Shown here piece after piece: positions 29,653 to 38,280 of a DNA stretch of 64,000 nucleotides (its first letter is position 1; every line of letters starts with the position of its first letter). The stretch is taken from the NCBI GenBank assembly GCA_018267955.1, contig JAFDXL010000002.1, positions 268,873 through 332,872 of the forward strand. Reading direction: 5' to 3'. The stretch comes from Bacteroidota bacterium (GTDB lineage Bacteria > Bacteroidota > Bacteroidia > Chitinophagales > Chitinophagaceae). The notes under the pieces were generated by a model, which worked only from the letters and a program-made list of their open reading frames with translations, ran no database searches and had not been told where the DNA came from. The translations under genes and the position numbers were made by a program.

Positions 29653-31071
29653 TTAAAGCGCCGTAACAGGCCTTACGTATTCGGTGATGCTAAATCTTCC
29701 GCAATCTTTCAAAGCTTTGAATCCATCTTTTACATTCACCAAATGTCTGAATCCCCGTGCCATCAGTATGGATATAAATATTACCGAACGATACCCACCC
29801 GCGCAATGCACATAATAAGTGGCATCTTTATCCAGCTTCTGCATTTCTATATTGATATCGTCGAGCGGCATATTCGATGCCCCGATGATGTGTTCTGAAT
29901 CATATTCACTCTTTTTCCTTACGTCCAATAAAAAGATATTTGGATGCTCTTCTAATGTATCAGCGAGTTCATCGGCTGTAATAGAGCGCATCTGCTGAAT
30001 AGGGCGACCGGACATTTCCCAATCTTCCATACCACCGTCCAGGTAGCCGATGCAATTATCATAACCCACACGCGATAGACGGGTGACTACTTCCTGTTCT
30101 CTGCCAAACTTAGCGATGATCAGTATTGGTTGTTTTATATCCGGGATCAGTGCACCGGCCCACGGTGCAAAGTTTCCATCTAACCCAATATTGATAGCTC
30201 CCGGTATAAAAGCTTTTACAAATTCAGCAGCATCTCTGGTATCTAATATCAATGCACCGGTTTCTTCTGCAGCCGCTTCAAACGCGCCGGCAGATAGTGG
30301 TTGTAACCCTTTTTTGATTACCTCATTGATATTCTCATAACCCGTTTTATTCAGCATTACATTAAAGGGAAAATATTGCGGAGGCCTAACCAGGCCTGTA
30401 GTTACCTCTTTGATAAATTCATCCCGGGTCATATCAGCCCGCAGGGCATAGTTGGTTTGCTTTTGATGTCCTAGCGTATCCTGGGTATCGCTGCTCATAT
30501 TTTTACCACAAGCGCTACCCGCACCGTGTGCGGGGTATACTATGATATCATCGTTAAGTGGCATTACTTTATTCCGAAGTGAGTCATACAACAAACCAGC
30601 TAACTGTTCAGTGGTCATCTGTGCTGCTTTCTGCGCGAGATCAGGCCTGCCTACGTCTCCCAGGAAGAGTGTATCTCCTGAGAACAGAGCCACTTCTTTG
30701 CCTTTTTCATCTATTAATAGATAGCAGGCACTTTCCATGGTATGGCCGGGTGTATGCAATACTTTTATCTTAACATCTCCCAGCGGCAGTTCCTGTCCGT
30801 CCGTAGCTATCAGGGCTTCAAACGAAGGCTGCGCGGTAGGGCCATATACTATTGTCGCGCCTGTCTCTTTTGCAAGGTCTACATGGCCGGAAACAAAATC
30901 GGCATGAAAATGCGTTTCCAGAACATATTTAATACGAGCGCCGGACGAAGATGCTTTCTGAATATAGGTTTGCACATCGCGCAATGGATCAATTATGGCA
31001 ACTTCTCCGTTGGACTCTATATAGTACGCGCCTTGTGCCAGGCATCCCGTATATATCTGTTCGATTTTCAT
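29653..31071 (-). CDS. Metallo-beta-lactamase fold protein with two rhodanese domains
   Basis: Cytosolic sulfur-metabolism enzyme of the persulfide dioxygenase/BlsB-like group. Residues about 1-245: metal-binding THFHADFVSGH, HTPGHTMES, FSGDTLFLGDVGRPDL and VYPAHGAGS. Rhodanese 1 (about 265-355) has LIIAKFGREQEV where the catalytic Cys loop is expected, so it looks inactive. Rhodanese 2 (about 375-465) keeps the active loop VHCAGGYRS. I start at 31071 (MKIEQIYTGC); the frame is open to 31092 but overlaps the -7 element there. The promoter has a full box with TAAGTTTG 23 nt away. The next gene is the FNR-like regulator. Substrate presumably a glutathione or low-molecular-weight persulfide; not visible in sequence. 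Confidence 0.92.
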   Translation of the reverse strand: MKIEQIYTGCLAQGAYYIESNGEVAIIDPLRDVQTYIQKASSSGARIKYVLETHFHADFVSGHVDLAKETGATIVYGPTAQPSFEALIATDGQELPLGDVKIKVLHTPGHTMESACYLLIDEKGKEVALFSGDTLFLGDVGRPDLAQKAAQMTTEQLAGLLYDSLRNKVMPLNDDIIVYPAHGAGSACGKNMSSDTQDTLGHQKQTNYALRADMTRDEFIKEVTTGLVRPPQYFPFNVMLNKTGYENINEVIKKGLQPLSAGAFEAAAEETGALILDTRDAAEFVKAFIPGAINIGLDGNFAPWAGALIPDIKQPILIIAKFGREQEVVTRLSRVGYDNCIGYLDGGMEDWEMSGRPIQQMRSITADELADTLEEHPNIFLLDVRKKSEYDSEHIIGASNMPLDDINIEMQKLDKDATYYVHCAGGYRSVIFISILMARGFRHLVNVKDGFKALKDCGRFSITEYVRPVTAL

Positions 31072-31089
31072 AACATTCTTTTGGACATC

Positions 31090-31185
31090 CAAACTTAGCT
31101 ACAGCACACTACTCAAAAGATGACGATGGTCAATTTTCATGCTGATTGTAGTTTGCTGAAACACATAGCATTATTCGATATTTGC
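31090..31185. promoter_or_regulatory. Divergent promoter of the MBL-rhodanese and PLP-decarboxylase operons
   Basis: Box TGAC-GATG-GTCA (31121-31132) and a half-box with TGAT (31143-31154), centres 22 bp apart. Leftwards TAAGTTTG (31097-31090) after 23 nt is a perfect TAnnTTTG. Rightwards GATATTTG (31178-31185) after 23 nt has one mismatch. Predicted leaders 14 and 12 nt. Confidence 0.72.
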
Positions 31186-31201
31186 AGCTTAATCAGGATA
31201 A

Positions 31202-32437
31202 ATGAAGTATTGGAAAAAGATATCGCACACAGAACAGGCAGAACGTATAGATGCAGCGCTGGAAATTAATATAGACTACAAAAACAAAATAACACTAGGC
31301 ATACCGGCATCCAGCCTTGATCCCCATGTATTTTATGATCGTGCATCTTTTTTGAAGGATGCGCCCTTACTCAGAACCTATATTCAAAACCCCAATCATA
31401 TTGGCTGCCACACACTGGGAGAATCTGAAATGTTCTTTAAAGGCACGCAGGATATAGAAAGAGAAGTGATAGAATTGCTGAGTGTAGATGTATTGAAAGC
31501 AGAACCCGAAAGTTGCGATGGATATGTAGCCTCCGGCGGAACGGAAGCCAACATACAAGCCGCCTGGATATACAGAAATTATTTTGCCCGCGAACATAAT
31601 GCCCGCTACAACGAGATAGCACTACTGGGGTCTGCTGATACACACTACTCTATTGCTAAAGCTGCTAACCTGCTGCACCTTACCTGGTATAGTGTGCCTG
31701 TATATGATGATACCCGTATGATTGTGCAGGAAGAGCTGGATGCAGCACTTTCAAGAGCAAAAGCCGACGGCGTAAAATATTTTATTGTTATCGCCAATAT
31801 AGCTACAACTATGTTTGGCAGTGTAGATGATCCATCTGTCTATGTGCATGCATTAAATCAGCATGGCCTTCACTACAAACTGCATCTCGATGGCGCATTT
31901 GGCGGATTTATCTATCCTATCAGCCATCCGGATTCCCGTATCAATTTTGCAGATGAGCATGTCTCTTCCATAACCTTAGACGCCCACAAGATGCTGCAGG
32001 CACCCTATGGCACGGGTATCTTTATCGCAAGAAAAGGTTTGATGGAATATGCCTATACCAAAGAGGCGCAGTATGTACACGGCATGGATATTACATTGAG
32101 CGGCAGCCGATCGGGCACCAACGCAGTAGCCATCTGGATGATATTGATGACATATGGACCGCACGGATGGTTTGAAAAAATAAATAAACTCTTATACAGG
32201 ACAGACTGGCTTTGTAACCAGCTGGATAAAATGCAGATCGCTTATTATCGGTATCCTAAAATGAATATCGTAACCATTAGGGCAAAACATGTACCTGCTG
32301 ATATAGCAGAACGCTATGGTTTGGTGCCGGACACGCACGATGGCAAGACCTTATGGTATAAAATAGTGATTATGGACCATGTGGAAGTAGAGCATTTAGA
32401 AGAATTCCTGGAAAACCTGCCTGCCACAAACAGTTAA
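31202..32437 (+). CDS. PLP-dependent group II amino-acid decarboxylase family protein
   Basis: Fold-type I pyridoxal-phosphate enzyme, 411 residues. Seen: the cofactor-binding YVASGGTEANIQAAW, the aspartate loop LHLDGAFGGFIYP, and the Schiff-base lysine in TLDAHKMLQAPYGTG. The pattern is that of group II decarboxylases (glutamate, histidine, tyrosine or aromatic amino acids), though an aminotransferase-like activity cannot be excluded. Length is close to the short archaeal/bacterial tyrosine-aspartate decarboxylase type and shorter than GadB. Substrate cannot be assigned. It starts an operon with the DUF6544-like gene 10 nt downstream, divergent from the MBL-rhodanese gene. Amino-acid decarboxylation consumes protons, which would fit fermentative conditions. 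Confidence 0.9.
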   Translation: MKYWKKISHTEQAERIDAALEINIDYKNKITLGIPASSLDPHVFYDRASFLKDAPLLRTYIQNPNHIGCHTLGESEMFFKGTQDIEREVIELLSVDVLKAEPESCDGYVASGGTEANIQAAWIYRNYFAREHNARYNEIALLGSADTHYSIAKAANLLHLTWYSVPVYDDTRMIVQEELDAALSRAKADGVKYFIVIANIATTMFGSVDDPSVYVHALNQHGLHYKLHLDGAFGGFIYPISHPDSRINFADEHVSSITLDAHKMLQAPYGTGIFIARKGLMEYAYTKEAQYVHGMDITLSGSRSGTNAVAIWMILMTYGPHGWFEKINKLLYRTDWLCNQLDKMQIAYYRYPKMNIVTIRAKHVPADIAERYGLVPDTHDGKTLWYKIVIMDHVEVEHLEEFLENLPATNS

Positions 32438-32447
32438 ATAGAAAGAT

Positions 32448-33278
32448 ATGGGCAAAGCGTTACGGATATTAGCAGCTGTTATAGCTTTGATGCTAATGCT
32501 GGCATGGCTTGCCTCCTATAGCTTTAATTCAATGGTTGATGATGAGATCAGTATGCTCACGTCAACTGCAGGCACCGGTGATAGTTTGTTTATTTCTGAA
32601 TCGGCCATTCAGCCATTGCCTTACCCAGTGCAAAAATGGATGCACCGCAGCGGTGTTGTTGGTAAAAAGGTGCCCACCATCGTTTATTTAACGCAAAAAG
32701 GATTGTTGCGAACCGGCGCTGACCGCAAGTGGATGCCTGCCGAGGCCGAACAATACTTCAATACTGCTACGCCTTCTTTCATCTGGAAGGTGCACGCAAG
32801 AATGAACTTTTTTGTGGGCTTCGCCGGGCGCGATAAGCTGGAGGACGGACATGGCAACATGCTTATAAAGCTATTTGCGGCAATACCTGTTGTCAATGCT
32901 TCAGGGCCTGCAACTGACCAGGGGGCATTATTAAGATACCTGGGCGAAATGTGCTGGTTTCCTGCCGTTGCCATCAGGCCTTATATATCGTGGAAGGAAA
33001 TAGATGAAAACAGCGCCGAAGCAACAATAACACAAAACGGCATACAATGCAGCGGCATTTTCCGTTTCAACAGGGATGGCGATATCATATCTTTTGAGGC
33101 AAACAGGTATATGCAGCAGGATGGAAATACAAGCCTTCAAAAATGGTATATCCCGATAAAAGAATGGAAAACAATATCGGGCGTACGCCTCCCTGTAAGA
33201 GGAGATGTGATTTGGAAGTTACCCGGAGGTGATTTTAATTATTTCCAGTGGGAAATCACCGGTATCAGTTATCAATAG
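32448..33278 (+). CDS. DUF6544-like membrane-anchored protein, 276 aa
   Basis: The start MGKALRILAAVIALMLMLAW gives one N-terminal membrane helix or signal anchor, and the rest is predicted to be outside the cytosol. Motifs LPYPVQKWMHRSGVVGKK, RKWMPAEAEQYF and FFVGFAGRDKLEDGHGNMLI are of the DUF6544 type; the fold may be LolA/outer-membrane lipid-carrier like, but I infer this only from the pattern of W and G. It follows the decarboxylase gene after 10 nt, so same operon. Function unknown. Confidence 0.78.
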   Translation: MGKALRILAAVIALMLMLAWLASYSFNSMVDDEISMLTSTAGTGDSLFISESAIQPLPYPVQKWMHRSGVVGKKVPTIVYLTQKGLLRTGADRKWMPAEAEQYFNTATPSFIWKVHARMNFFVGFAGRDKLEDGHGNMLIKLFAAIPVVNASGPATDQGALLRYLGEMCWFPAVAIRPYISWKEIDENSAEATITQNGIQCSGIFRFNRDGDIISFEANRYMQQDGNTSLQKWYIPIKEWKTISGVRLPVRGDVIWKLPGGDFNYFQWEITGISYQ

Positions 33279-33333
33279 TACCGATTTTCTATTGGCAGGA
33301 TTTTTACAATTAATAATATAAAATACCAGGATT

Positions 33334-33486
33334 ATGAAAATATCTCGTTTAATGGCTTACGGTGTAGCCGGCATTATCAGCGGACTGCTATTGGAAAACA
33401 CATTGCTGCAGGCCAAACAAAAAGCACGAAACAGGGTGAAGAAACTGGACAAGAAAATAAAAAAATCTTTGCCTGCAACGCATTGA
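33334..33486 (+). CDS. Small basic protein with N-terminal hydrophobic helix, 50 aa
   Basis: Not recognised. Starts MKISRLMAYGVAGIISGLLL and then becomes strongly basic (KQKARNRVKKLDKKIKKS). A purine-rich CCAGGAT precedes the ATG. It resembles short YtxH-like stress proteins in layout (glycine-rich helix followed by a charged coiled coil), but it is too short for a firm call. It lies 55 nt after the DUF6544-like gene. No regulatory box is seen just upstream. Confidence 0.6.
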   Translation: MKISRLMAYGVAGIISGLLLENTLLQAKQKARNRVKKLDKKIKKSLPATH

Positions 33487-33635
33487 TAGGCAGCCAAAAA
33501 CCTTTTGTCACCATATGGTCATATAAATACATTTCGCCACTTTTTGCCATAGCTCCGTAACAATGATTTTTTTATGAATTACGGAAAATCTAAACTTGTA
33601 GGTAATTTTATACATAATATTACTTGTTATAGTTT

Positions 33636-36600
33636 ATGCGTTTGTGGCTTCGGAATACATTACTGCTCATCACAGTATTATTATGCTTCTCCCAGGAAGT
33701 AATGGCTACCCACTTGTATGGTGCCGATTTCTTTTATACCTATGTCAGCGGCACTACCTATAACGTAACATTAGTTGTATATGGCGATTGCAGCGGATCA
33801 TCATTCCCCAGCCTGTCCTCTTCTTCACCGCACGTTGAAATATATGACAGCACATCCCTAACCCAAACTGCAAATTTGAGCATCCAGGCACCAACGTCAG
33901 GAGTGGAGGTAACGCCCGTTTGCCCCTCACAGCTGTCTAATACCAATTGTGTAAGCTCTACCGGCACCATACCGGGAGTAAAGAAGTTTGTATATACAAC
34001 AAGCGTTACACTTGGACATGCATCAGCTAAATGGAAATTTAAGTTCACGGGAAATATGGGGAGTACCAGCGCTGCCGCCGGCCGCAGCAATAGCATTACG
34101 AATATCGTGCCCCCTACAGGAGGCAGCGTGATGGCACTGGAAGCTACCCTTGACAATACTACGGTCACTAATTCATCACCTACTTACACCACAATACCCA
34201 CCCCATTTTTTTGCATCAACAGGCCGGCCAGCTACAATCCCGGTACTGTGGACCCTAATAGCGATAGTCTTAGCTACGCATTAGTAGCGGGGCTGGAGGC
34301 AGCCGGAGGCAATGTTATTTATGCAAGCGGATATAGCGCCACAGCACCCTTAGCCGTTGCCAGCGGTACGTTCAATTTCAGTACTGCTACAGGCCAGCTA
34401 TCTTTTACTCCCAATCTTGTACAGAGGTCTCTTGTTGTATACCGGGTATCAGAATACCGTAATGGCGTACTGGTAGGTACCAGTATGCGCGAGATGACTT
34501 TTGTTGTATTTGCCACCTGCAGCAATAACCCGCCGGGTGGGGTCATCAGCAGTGTTTCCGGCGGTACTTTAAAAGATAGTGTTACGGTCAATGTCTGTCA
34601 ATCGTCGGGTTCGCTCAGTTTTCATATCAACCCAACCGATGCAGATGGTGATACTATCAATGTAGCGTGGTCGGGCATACCATCGGGGGCAACATTTACA
34701 CTTGACAGCAATAACACCAGGACACCAAGGGGTAGCTTTTCCTGGAATGTAAGCACTGTAACACCCGGGGCATATACGTTCTTCATTACTTATACAGATA
34801 ATGGTTGCCCTTTATCCAGCAAACAAACAAGGGCTTATACGATCAATGTGTTGCCTAATCCTACTATACAGTTCAACCTCGTATCAGCAGCCACCTGTAC
34901 CAAAAAGGCCGTATTTACCGTAACCTCTTCGGTTGCAGGACCATGGCGTATTAAATTCCTGCAAGGCACTAGTATTATCGATAGTGTCAACACAAGCGCT
35001 ACCAGTGTTACAGATAGCCTCGCGCCCGGCTCCTACATCATGCGCACCTACAATAGTAATGGCTGTTATAAAGACACTGCCGTAACCCTTGCCAGCCCGG
35101 CGCCCACTGTTATATCGTTGCAAAAGCAAAACCCTACATGCAATAAGTTTAGCAATGGCTCCATTTCCGTATCAGCATCCAACAGTGTTACGCCCTATAC
35201 CTATGCACTGGGAACCGGGAGTTATTCCTCCACTGCCAATTTCTTAAACCTTCCGGCAGGAGGCTATACCATCCATGTAAAGGATGGCACAGGCTGCGTA
35301 AAAGACACAACAGTAACGCTTACAGATTCGCTTAAAATATCATCAGCATTTACAGTAACCAATGTGCTTTGCAACGGCGGTAACACAGGCACTATCACAG
35401 TAACAGGATCAGGAGGTGCAGGCTCACCTTTTTCTTATGCTATCAATAGTGGCACGGCAGGCTCTAATAACAGTTTTACCAACCTGGCGGCCAATACCTA
35501 CCTGATACACATAGAAGATAAACTGGGCTGCTATAAAGATTCTCTAATAGCAATAACACAGCCTATACCTATTTCTGTATCACACACCATTACAGATGCG
35601 ACATGCAACGGCTCATCTACCGGCAGCATTATTGAAATAGCATCAGGCGGAACGTCACCTTATACTTACAATATTAACGGGGGATCGTTTACACCTTCCG
35701 GCATCTTTAGTGCTCTAAAAGCGGGTAGCTACACCATGGTCATCAAAGATCAGAATGGCTGCACCAAAACCGAAACGCTGACGATATCAGAACCTGCAGC
35801 TATAAAAATAACTTCCCTGCCGCTTACCTTCCCTGCTTGTTATGGTTCTGCGGACGGCTCACTTACTGTCAATGCATCCGGTGGGGTAATACCCTATTCA
35901 TATTCTGTTAATAGCGTTTCCTACAACGTTAGCAATATTACCGGCCTTGTAGCCGGCACTTATGCAGTCCGAATTACAGATCTTAATGGCTGCACAAAAG
36001 ACACGACAGTATATTTATCACAGCCTTCGAAGGTTATTCTTCGATACACTGCTGTTAATCCGATCTGTCAAACCTTATCAAACGGCAGCATAAGCGCATC
36101 AGGCAGTGGCGGTACAAGCCCATACAAATTTAGCTTTGATGGTGGCAAGTATGATAGCATCACCCTGTTCAAACCGTTTGCTGCAGGCATACATACATTG
36201 AGTATTCAGGATAGTAAAGGATGCACAGTTGATGCCTCCATTACTCTGAAAGACTCCCTGACCATAAGGGCTGATTTTACTATCGATAACACAAGCTGTT
36301 TCGGTTTTGCAGACGGGTCATTTACCGTAGAACCTGCGGGTGGTGTAAGCCCTTATAAAATAGCTATAGGCAATGGCAGTTATCGCGATTCCATCAGGTA
36401 CAGAGGTTATTCCGCAGGCAATTATCCTATCCATATTAAGGATTCCATTGGCTGTATCGGCGATACTACCATTAGAGTAGAACAACCGGATAAGCTATCA
36501 TTAACACCTGAGATCAGTTATAATAATTGTTATGGTCTGGATACCGTTGGTAAGGTAAAAATGAATGTAACCGGTGGTACGCCTCCCTACGCTTACACAT

Positions 36601-37010
36601 GGAGTAATGATACGCTGGCGCATAATAATATTATTGCAGGACTCGGGAATGGTGTTTACAAAGTATGGGTAACTGACGCGCATTCCTGCAAGGACTCATT
36701 AGTATCTGAAGTGACCTATAACGACTGTTGCCTCCCATATATCCCAAACGCATTTACACCAAACGGAGATGGAAAGAATGATGATTTTAGAGTGCTCGCT
36801 AAGGGAGATATGAAGCTGATCACGTTCATAGTATATAACCGGTTCGGACAGTGTGTGTTTACTACCAACGAATTTGGCAAAGGCTGGGATGGCAACTTCA
36901 ATGGCAGCCCGCAAGACTTGGGCACGTACTTCTACTATTTAAAAGCTATTTGCGGCAATAGCGGCGAGCATACAGTGATACTTAAAGGTGATGTAACGCT
37001 GATCCGCTAG
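33636..37010 (+). CDS. Large secreted SprB-repeat protein with T9SS type B (CHU_C) sorting domain
   Basis: Cell-surface or secreted protein of 1124 residues. A signal peptide (MRLWLRNTLLLITVLLCFSQ, cleaved near ATHLYG) is followed by beta-rich domains (about 25-490), seven SprB-type repeats of about 77 residues (about 500-1030), and a C-terminal gliding-motility-type domain PYIPNAFTPNGDGKNDDF ... VILKGDVTLI that directs export by the type IX system. The repeats share the C-x-G-x3-G-(S/T) start, G-(S/T)-x-P-(Y/F) core and a G-C-x-K-D end. The role may be adhesion or gliding; SprB itself is a motility adhesin. The gene stands alone and ends at a strong bidirectional terminator. Confidence 0.92.
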   Translation: MRLWLRNTLLLITVLLCFSQEVMATHLYGADFFYTYVSGTTYNVTLVVYGDCSGSSFPSLSSSSPHVEIYDSTSLTQTANLSIQAPTSGVEVTPVCPSQLSNTNCVSSTGTIPGVKKFVYTTSVTLGHASAKWKFKFTGNMGSTSAAAGRSNSITNIVPPTGGSVMALEATLDNTTVTNSSPTYTTIPTPFFCINRPASYNPGTVDPNSDSLSYALVAGLEAAGGNVIYASGYSATAPLAVASGTFNFSTATGQLSFTPNLVQRSLVVYRVSEYRNGVLVGTSMREMTFVVFATCSNNPPGGVISSVSGGTLKDSVTVNVCQSSGSLSFHINPTDADGDTINVAWSGIPSGATFTLDSNNTRTPRGSFSWNVSTVTPGAYTFFITYTDNGCPLSSKQTRAYTINVLPNPTIQFNLVSAATCTKKAVFTVTSSVAGPWRIKFLQGTSIIDSVNTSATSVTDSLAPGSYIMRTYNSNGCYKDTAVTLASPAPTVISLQKQNPTCNKFSNGSISVSASNSVTPYTYALGTGSYSSTANFLNLPAGGYTIHVKDGTGCVKDTTVTLTDSLKISSAFTVTNVLCNGGNTGTITVTGSGGAGSPFSYAINSGTAGSNNSFTNLAANTYLIHIEDKLGCYKDSLIAITQPIPISVSHTITDATCNGSSTGSIIEIASGGTSPYTYNINGGSFTPSGIFSALKAGSYTMVIKDQNGCTKTETLTISEPAAIKITSLPLTFPACYGSADGSLTVNASGGVIPYSYSVNSVSYNVSNITGLVAGTYAVRITDLNGCTKDTTVYLSQPSKVILRYTAVNPICQTLSNGSISASGSGGTSPYKFSFDGGKYDSITLFKPFAAGIHTLSIQDSKGCTVDASITLKDSLTIRADFTIDNTSCFGFADGSFTVEPAGGVSPYKIAIGNGSYRDSIRYRGYSAGNYPIHIKDSIGCIGDTTIRVEQPDKLSLTPEISYNNCYGLDTVGKVKMNVTGGTPPYAYTWSNDTLAHNNIIAGLGNGVYKVWVTDAHSCKDSLVSEVTYNDCCLPYIPNAFTPNGDGKNDDFRVLAKGDMKLITFIVYNRFGQCVFTTNEFGKGWDGNFNGSPQDLGTYFYYLKAICGNSGEHTVILKGDVTLIR
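35130..36700 (+). repeat. About seven in-frame SprB-type repeats of about 230 bp
   Basis: Repeats start at about 35139, 35368, 35603, 35833, 36065, 36297 and 36527, each coding a block that begins CNG/CYG/CQT-like and ends in a G-C-x-K-D tail. Spacing is 229-235 bp. They are diverged at DNA level, so recent slippage expansion is not evident. Confidence 0.85.
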
Positions 37011-37028
37011 CAATTGGCTTCTTATTAA

Positions 37029-37060
37029 AGATAACGCCTCGCTTTTGCGAGGCGTTATCT
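37029..37060. terminator. Bidirectional terminator between the SprB-repeat gene and dnaJ
   Basis: Perfect 14-bp inverted repeat AGATAACGCCTCGC / GCGAGGCGTTATCT with TTTT loop (37043-37046). It ends 1 nt before the dnaJ stop codon and serves both convergent genes. Confidence 0.9.
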
Positions 37061-38224
37061 TTAACTGAATGCATCTTTTATTTTATCGAAAAAACTCCGG
37101 TCTTCTTTTACATCTTTAGATTCCGCCCCGGGGGCAAAATTTTGTGAATCTCTCATCTTTTCCAGCATATTCTTTTCATCGTCTGAAAGGTTCTGTGGAG
37201 ACCATGCATTTACCTGCACCAGCTGATCGCCTTTTTCATAGCTCTGAAATGCAGGGAATCCCTTACCCTTCAGCTTAAATATCTTACCGCTCTGTGTGCC
37301 TGCCGGTATCTTTATTTTGGCCTTGCCATCAATAGTAGGCACTTCTGCATGTGTACCCAATACCAGGTCGGGGAAAGACAGGTTCAGGTTGTATATCACA
37401 TCCAGGTCGTTACGCCTCAGGTGCGGGTGTTTCTCTTCTTCTATCAGTATCAGCAGGTCTCCCGGAGGGCCGCCACGCTCACCGGCATTACCGGCGCCGC
37501 CCATGCTTAGCTGCATACCATCCTGCACACCTGCAGGTATATCTATCGAAATGGTATCCTCGTCATACACACGGCCTTCGCCTTTACAAGTGCCACATTT
37601 AGCGGTTATTTGTGTACCCTCACCATTACAATGCGGGCATGTAGTAACCGTTTGCATCTGCCCAAGGAAGGTGTTGGTCACCTTGCGTACCTGGCCACTG
37701 CCACCGCAGGTGCTACAGGTCTGCACAGATTTTGAATCTTTGGCACCACTGCCATGGCAGGTATTGCAGGATACGTATTTCTTTACCTTGATCTTTTTAT
37801 TGGCACCATTGGCAATATCCGCGAAAGACATCTTCAGCTTCACACGCAGGTTGGCACCACGTGCACCTTGCCTGCGGCCTCCACTGCGGCCACCGCCGCC
37901 AAAGAAGCTGCCGAACATATCATCGCCAAAAACATCGCCAAAGTTCTGGAAGATATCTTCCATCCTCATACCGCCACCAAAGCCGCCGCTTGCTGCGCCA
38001 CCCATACCTGCATGGCCAAAACGGTCGTATTGTGCTTTCTTATCCGGTGTGCTCAGTACATCGTATGCCTCTGCCGCCTCTTTAAATTTTTCTTCTGCAG
38101 CCTTATCGCCGGGGTTTCTGTCCGGGTGGAATTGCATGGCTATTTTACGATAAGCCTTTTTGATCTCATCTGCACTCGAACTCCTGGATACTCCTAAGAC
38201 CTCGTAATAATCTCTTTTAGACAT
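37061..38224 (-). CDS. dnaJ: Chaperone DnaJ
   Basis: Hsp40 co-chaperone that stimulates DnaK ATPase. 387 residues, standard size. J domain with [20 protein letters not shown] and HPD in [11 protein letters not shown], a Gly/Phe-rich linker ([13 protein letters not shown] and [12 protein letters not shown]), four zinc-binding CxxCxGxG motifs ([32 protein letters not shown]), and the C-terminal substrate-binding region ([19 protein letters not shown]). It is downstream of grpE on the same strand (56-nt gap), the usual partner. The ORF antisense to it on the + strand is a reading-frame shadow. Confidence 0.98.
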   Translation of the reverse strand: MSKRDYYEVLGVSRSSSADEIKKAYRKIAMQFHPDRNPGDKAAEEKFKEAAEAYDVLSTPDKKAQYDRFGHAGMGGAASGGFGGGMRMEDIFQNFGDVFGDDMFGSFFGGGGRSGGRRQGARGANLRVKLKMSFADIANGANKKIKVKKYVSCNTCHGSGAKDSKSVQTCSTCGGSGQVRKVTNTFLGQMQTVTTCPHCNGEGTQITAKCGTCKGEGRVYDEDTISIDIPAGVQDGMQLSMGGAGNAGERGGPPGDLLILIEEEKHPHLRRNDLDVIYNLNLSFPDLVLGTHAEVPTIDGKAKIKIPAGTQSGKIFKLKGKGFPAFQSYEKGDQLVQVNAWSPQNLSDDEKNMLEKMRDSQNFAPGAESKDVKEDRSFFDKIKDAFS

Positions 38225-38280
38225 AATGCTCTTAAAATCTTTTATGGCTCAGCGATATAGCCCCGCCATCAATCCTTTTC

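Noticed and set aside
33508..33522. Palindrome ACCATATGGT in the gap before the SprB-repeat gene
   Set aside because: Short, isolated, no second copy noticed; no function can be supported.
35130..36700. CRISPR-like array
   Set aside because: The repeats are about 230 bp, in-frame and coding (SprB domains), not short direct repeats with unique spacers.
37296..38153. Long + strand ORF of 285 codons
   Set aside because: It is antisense to dnaJ, whose protein is fully recognisable; the ORF has no family pattern and arises from codon bias on the other strand.
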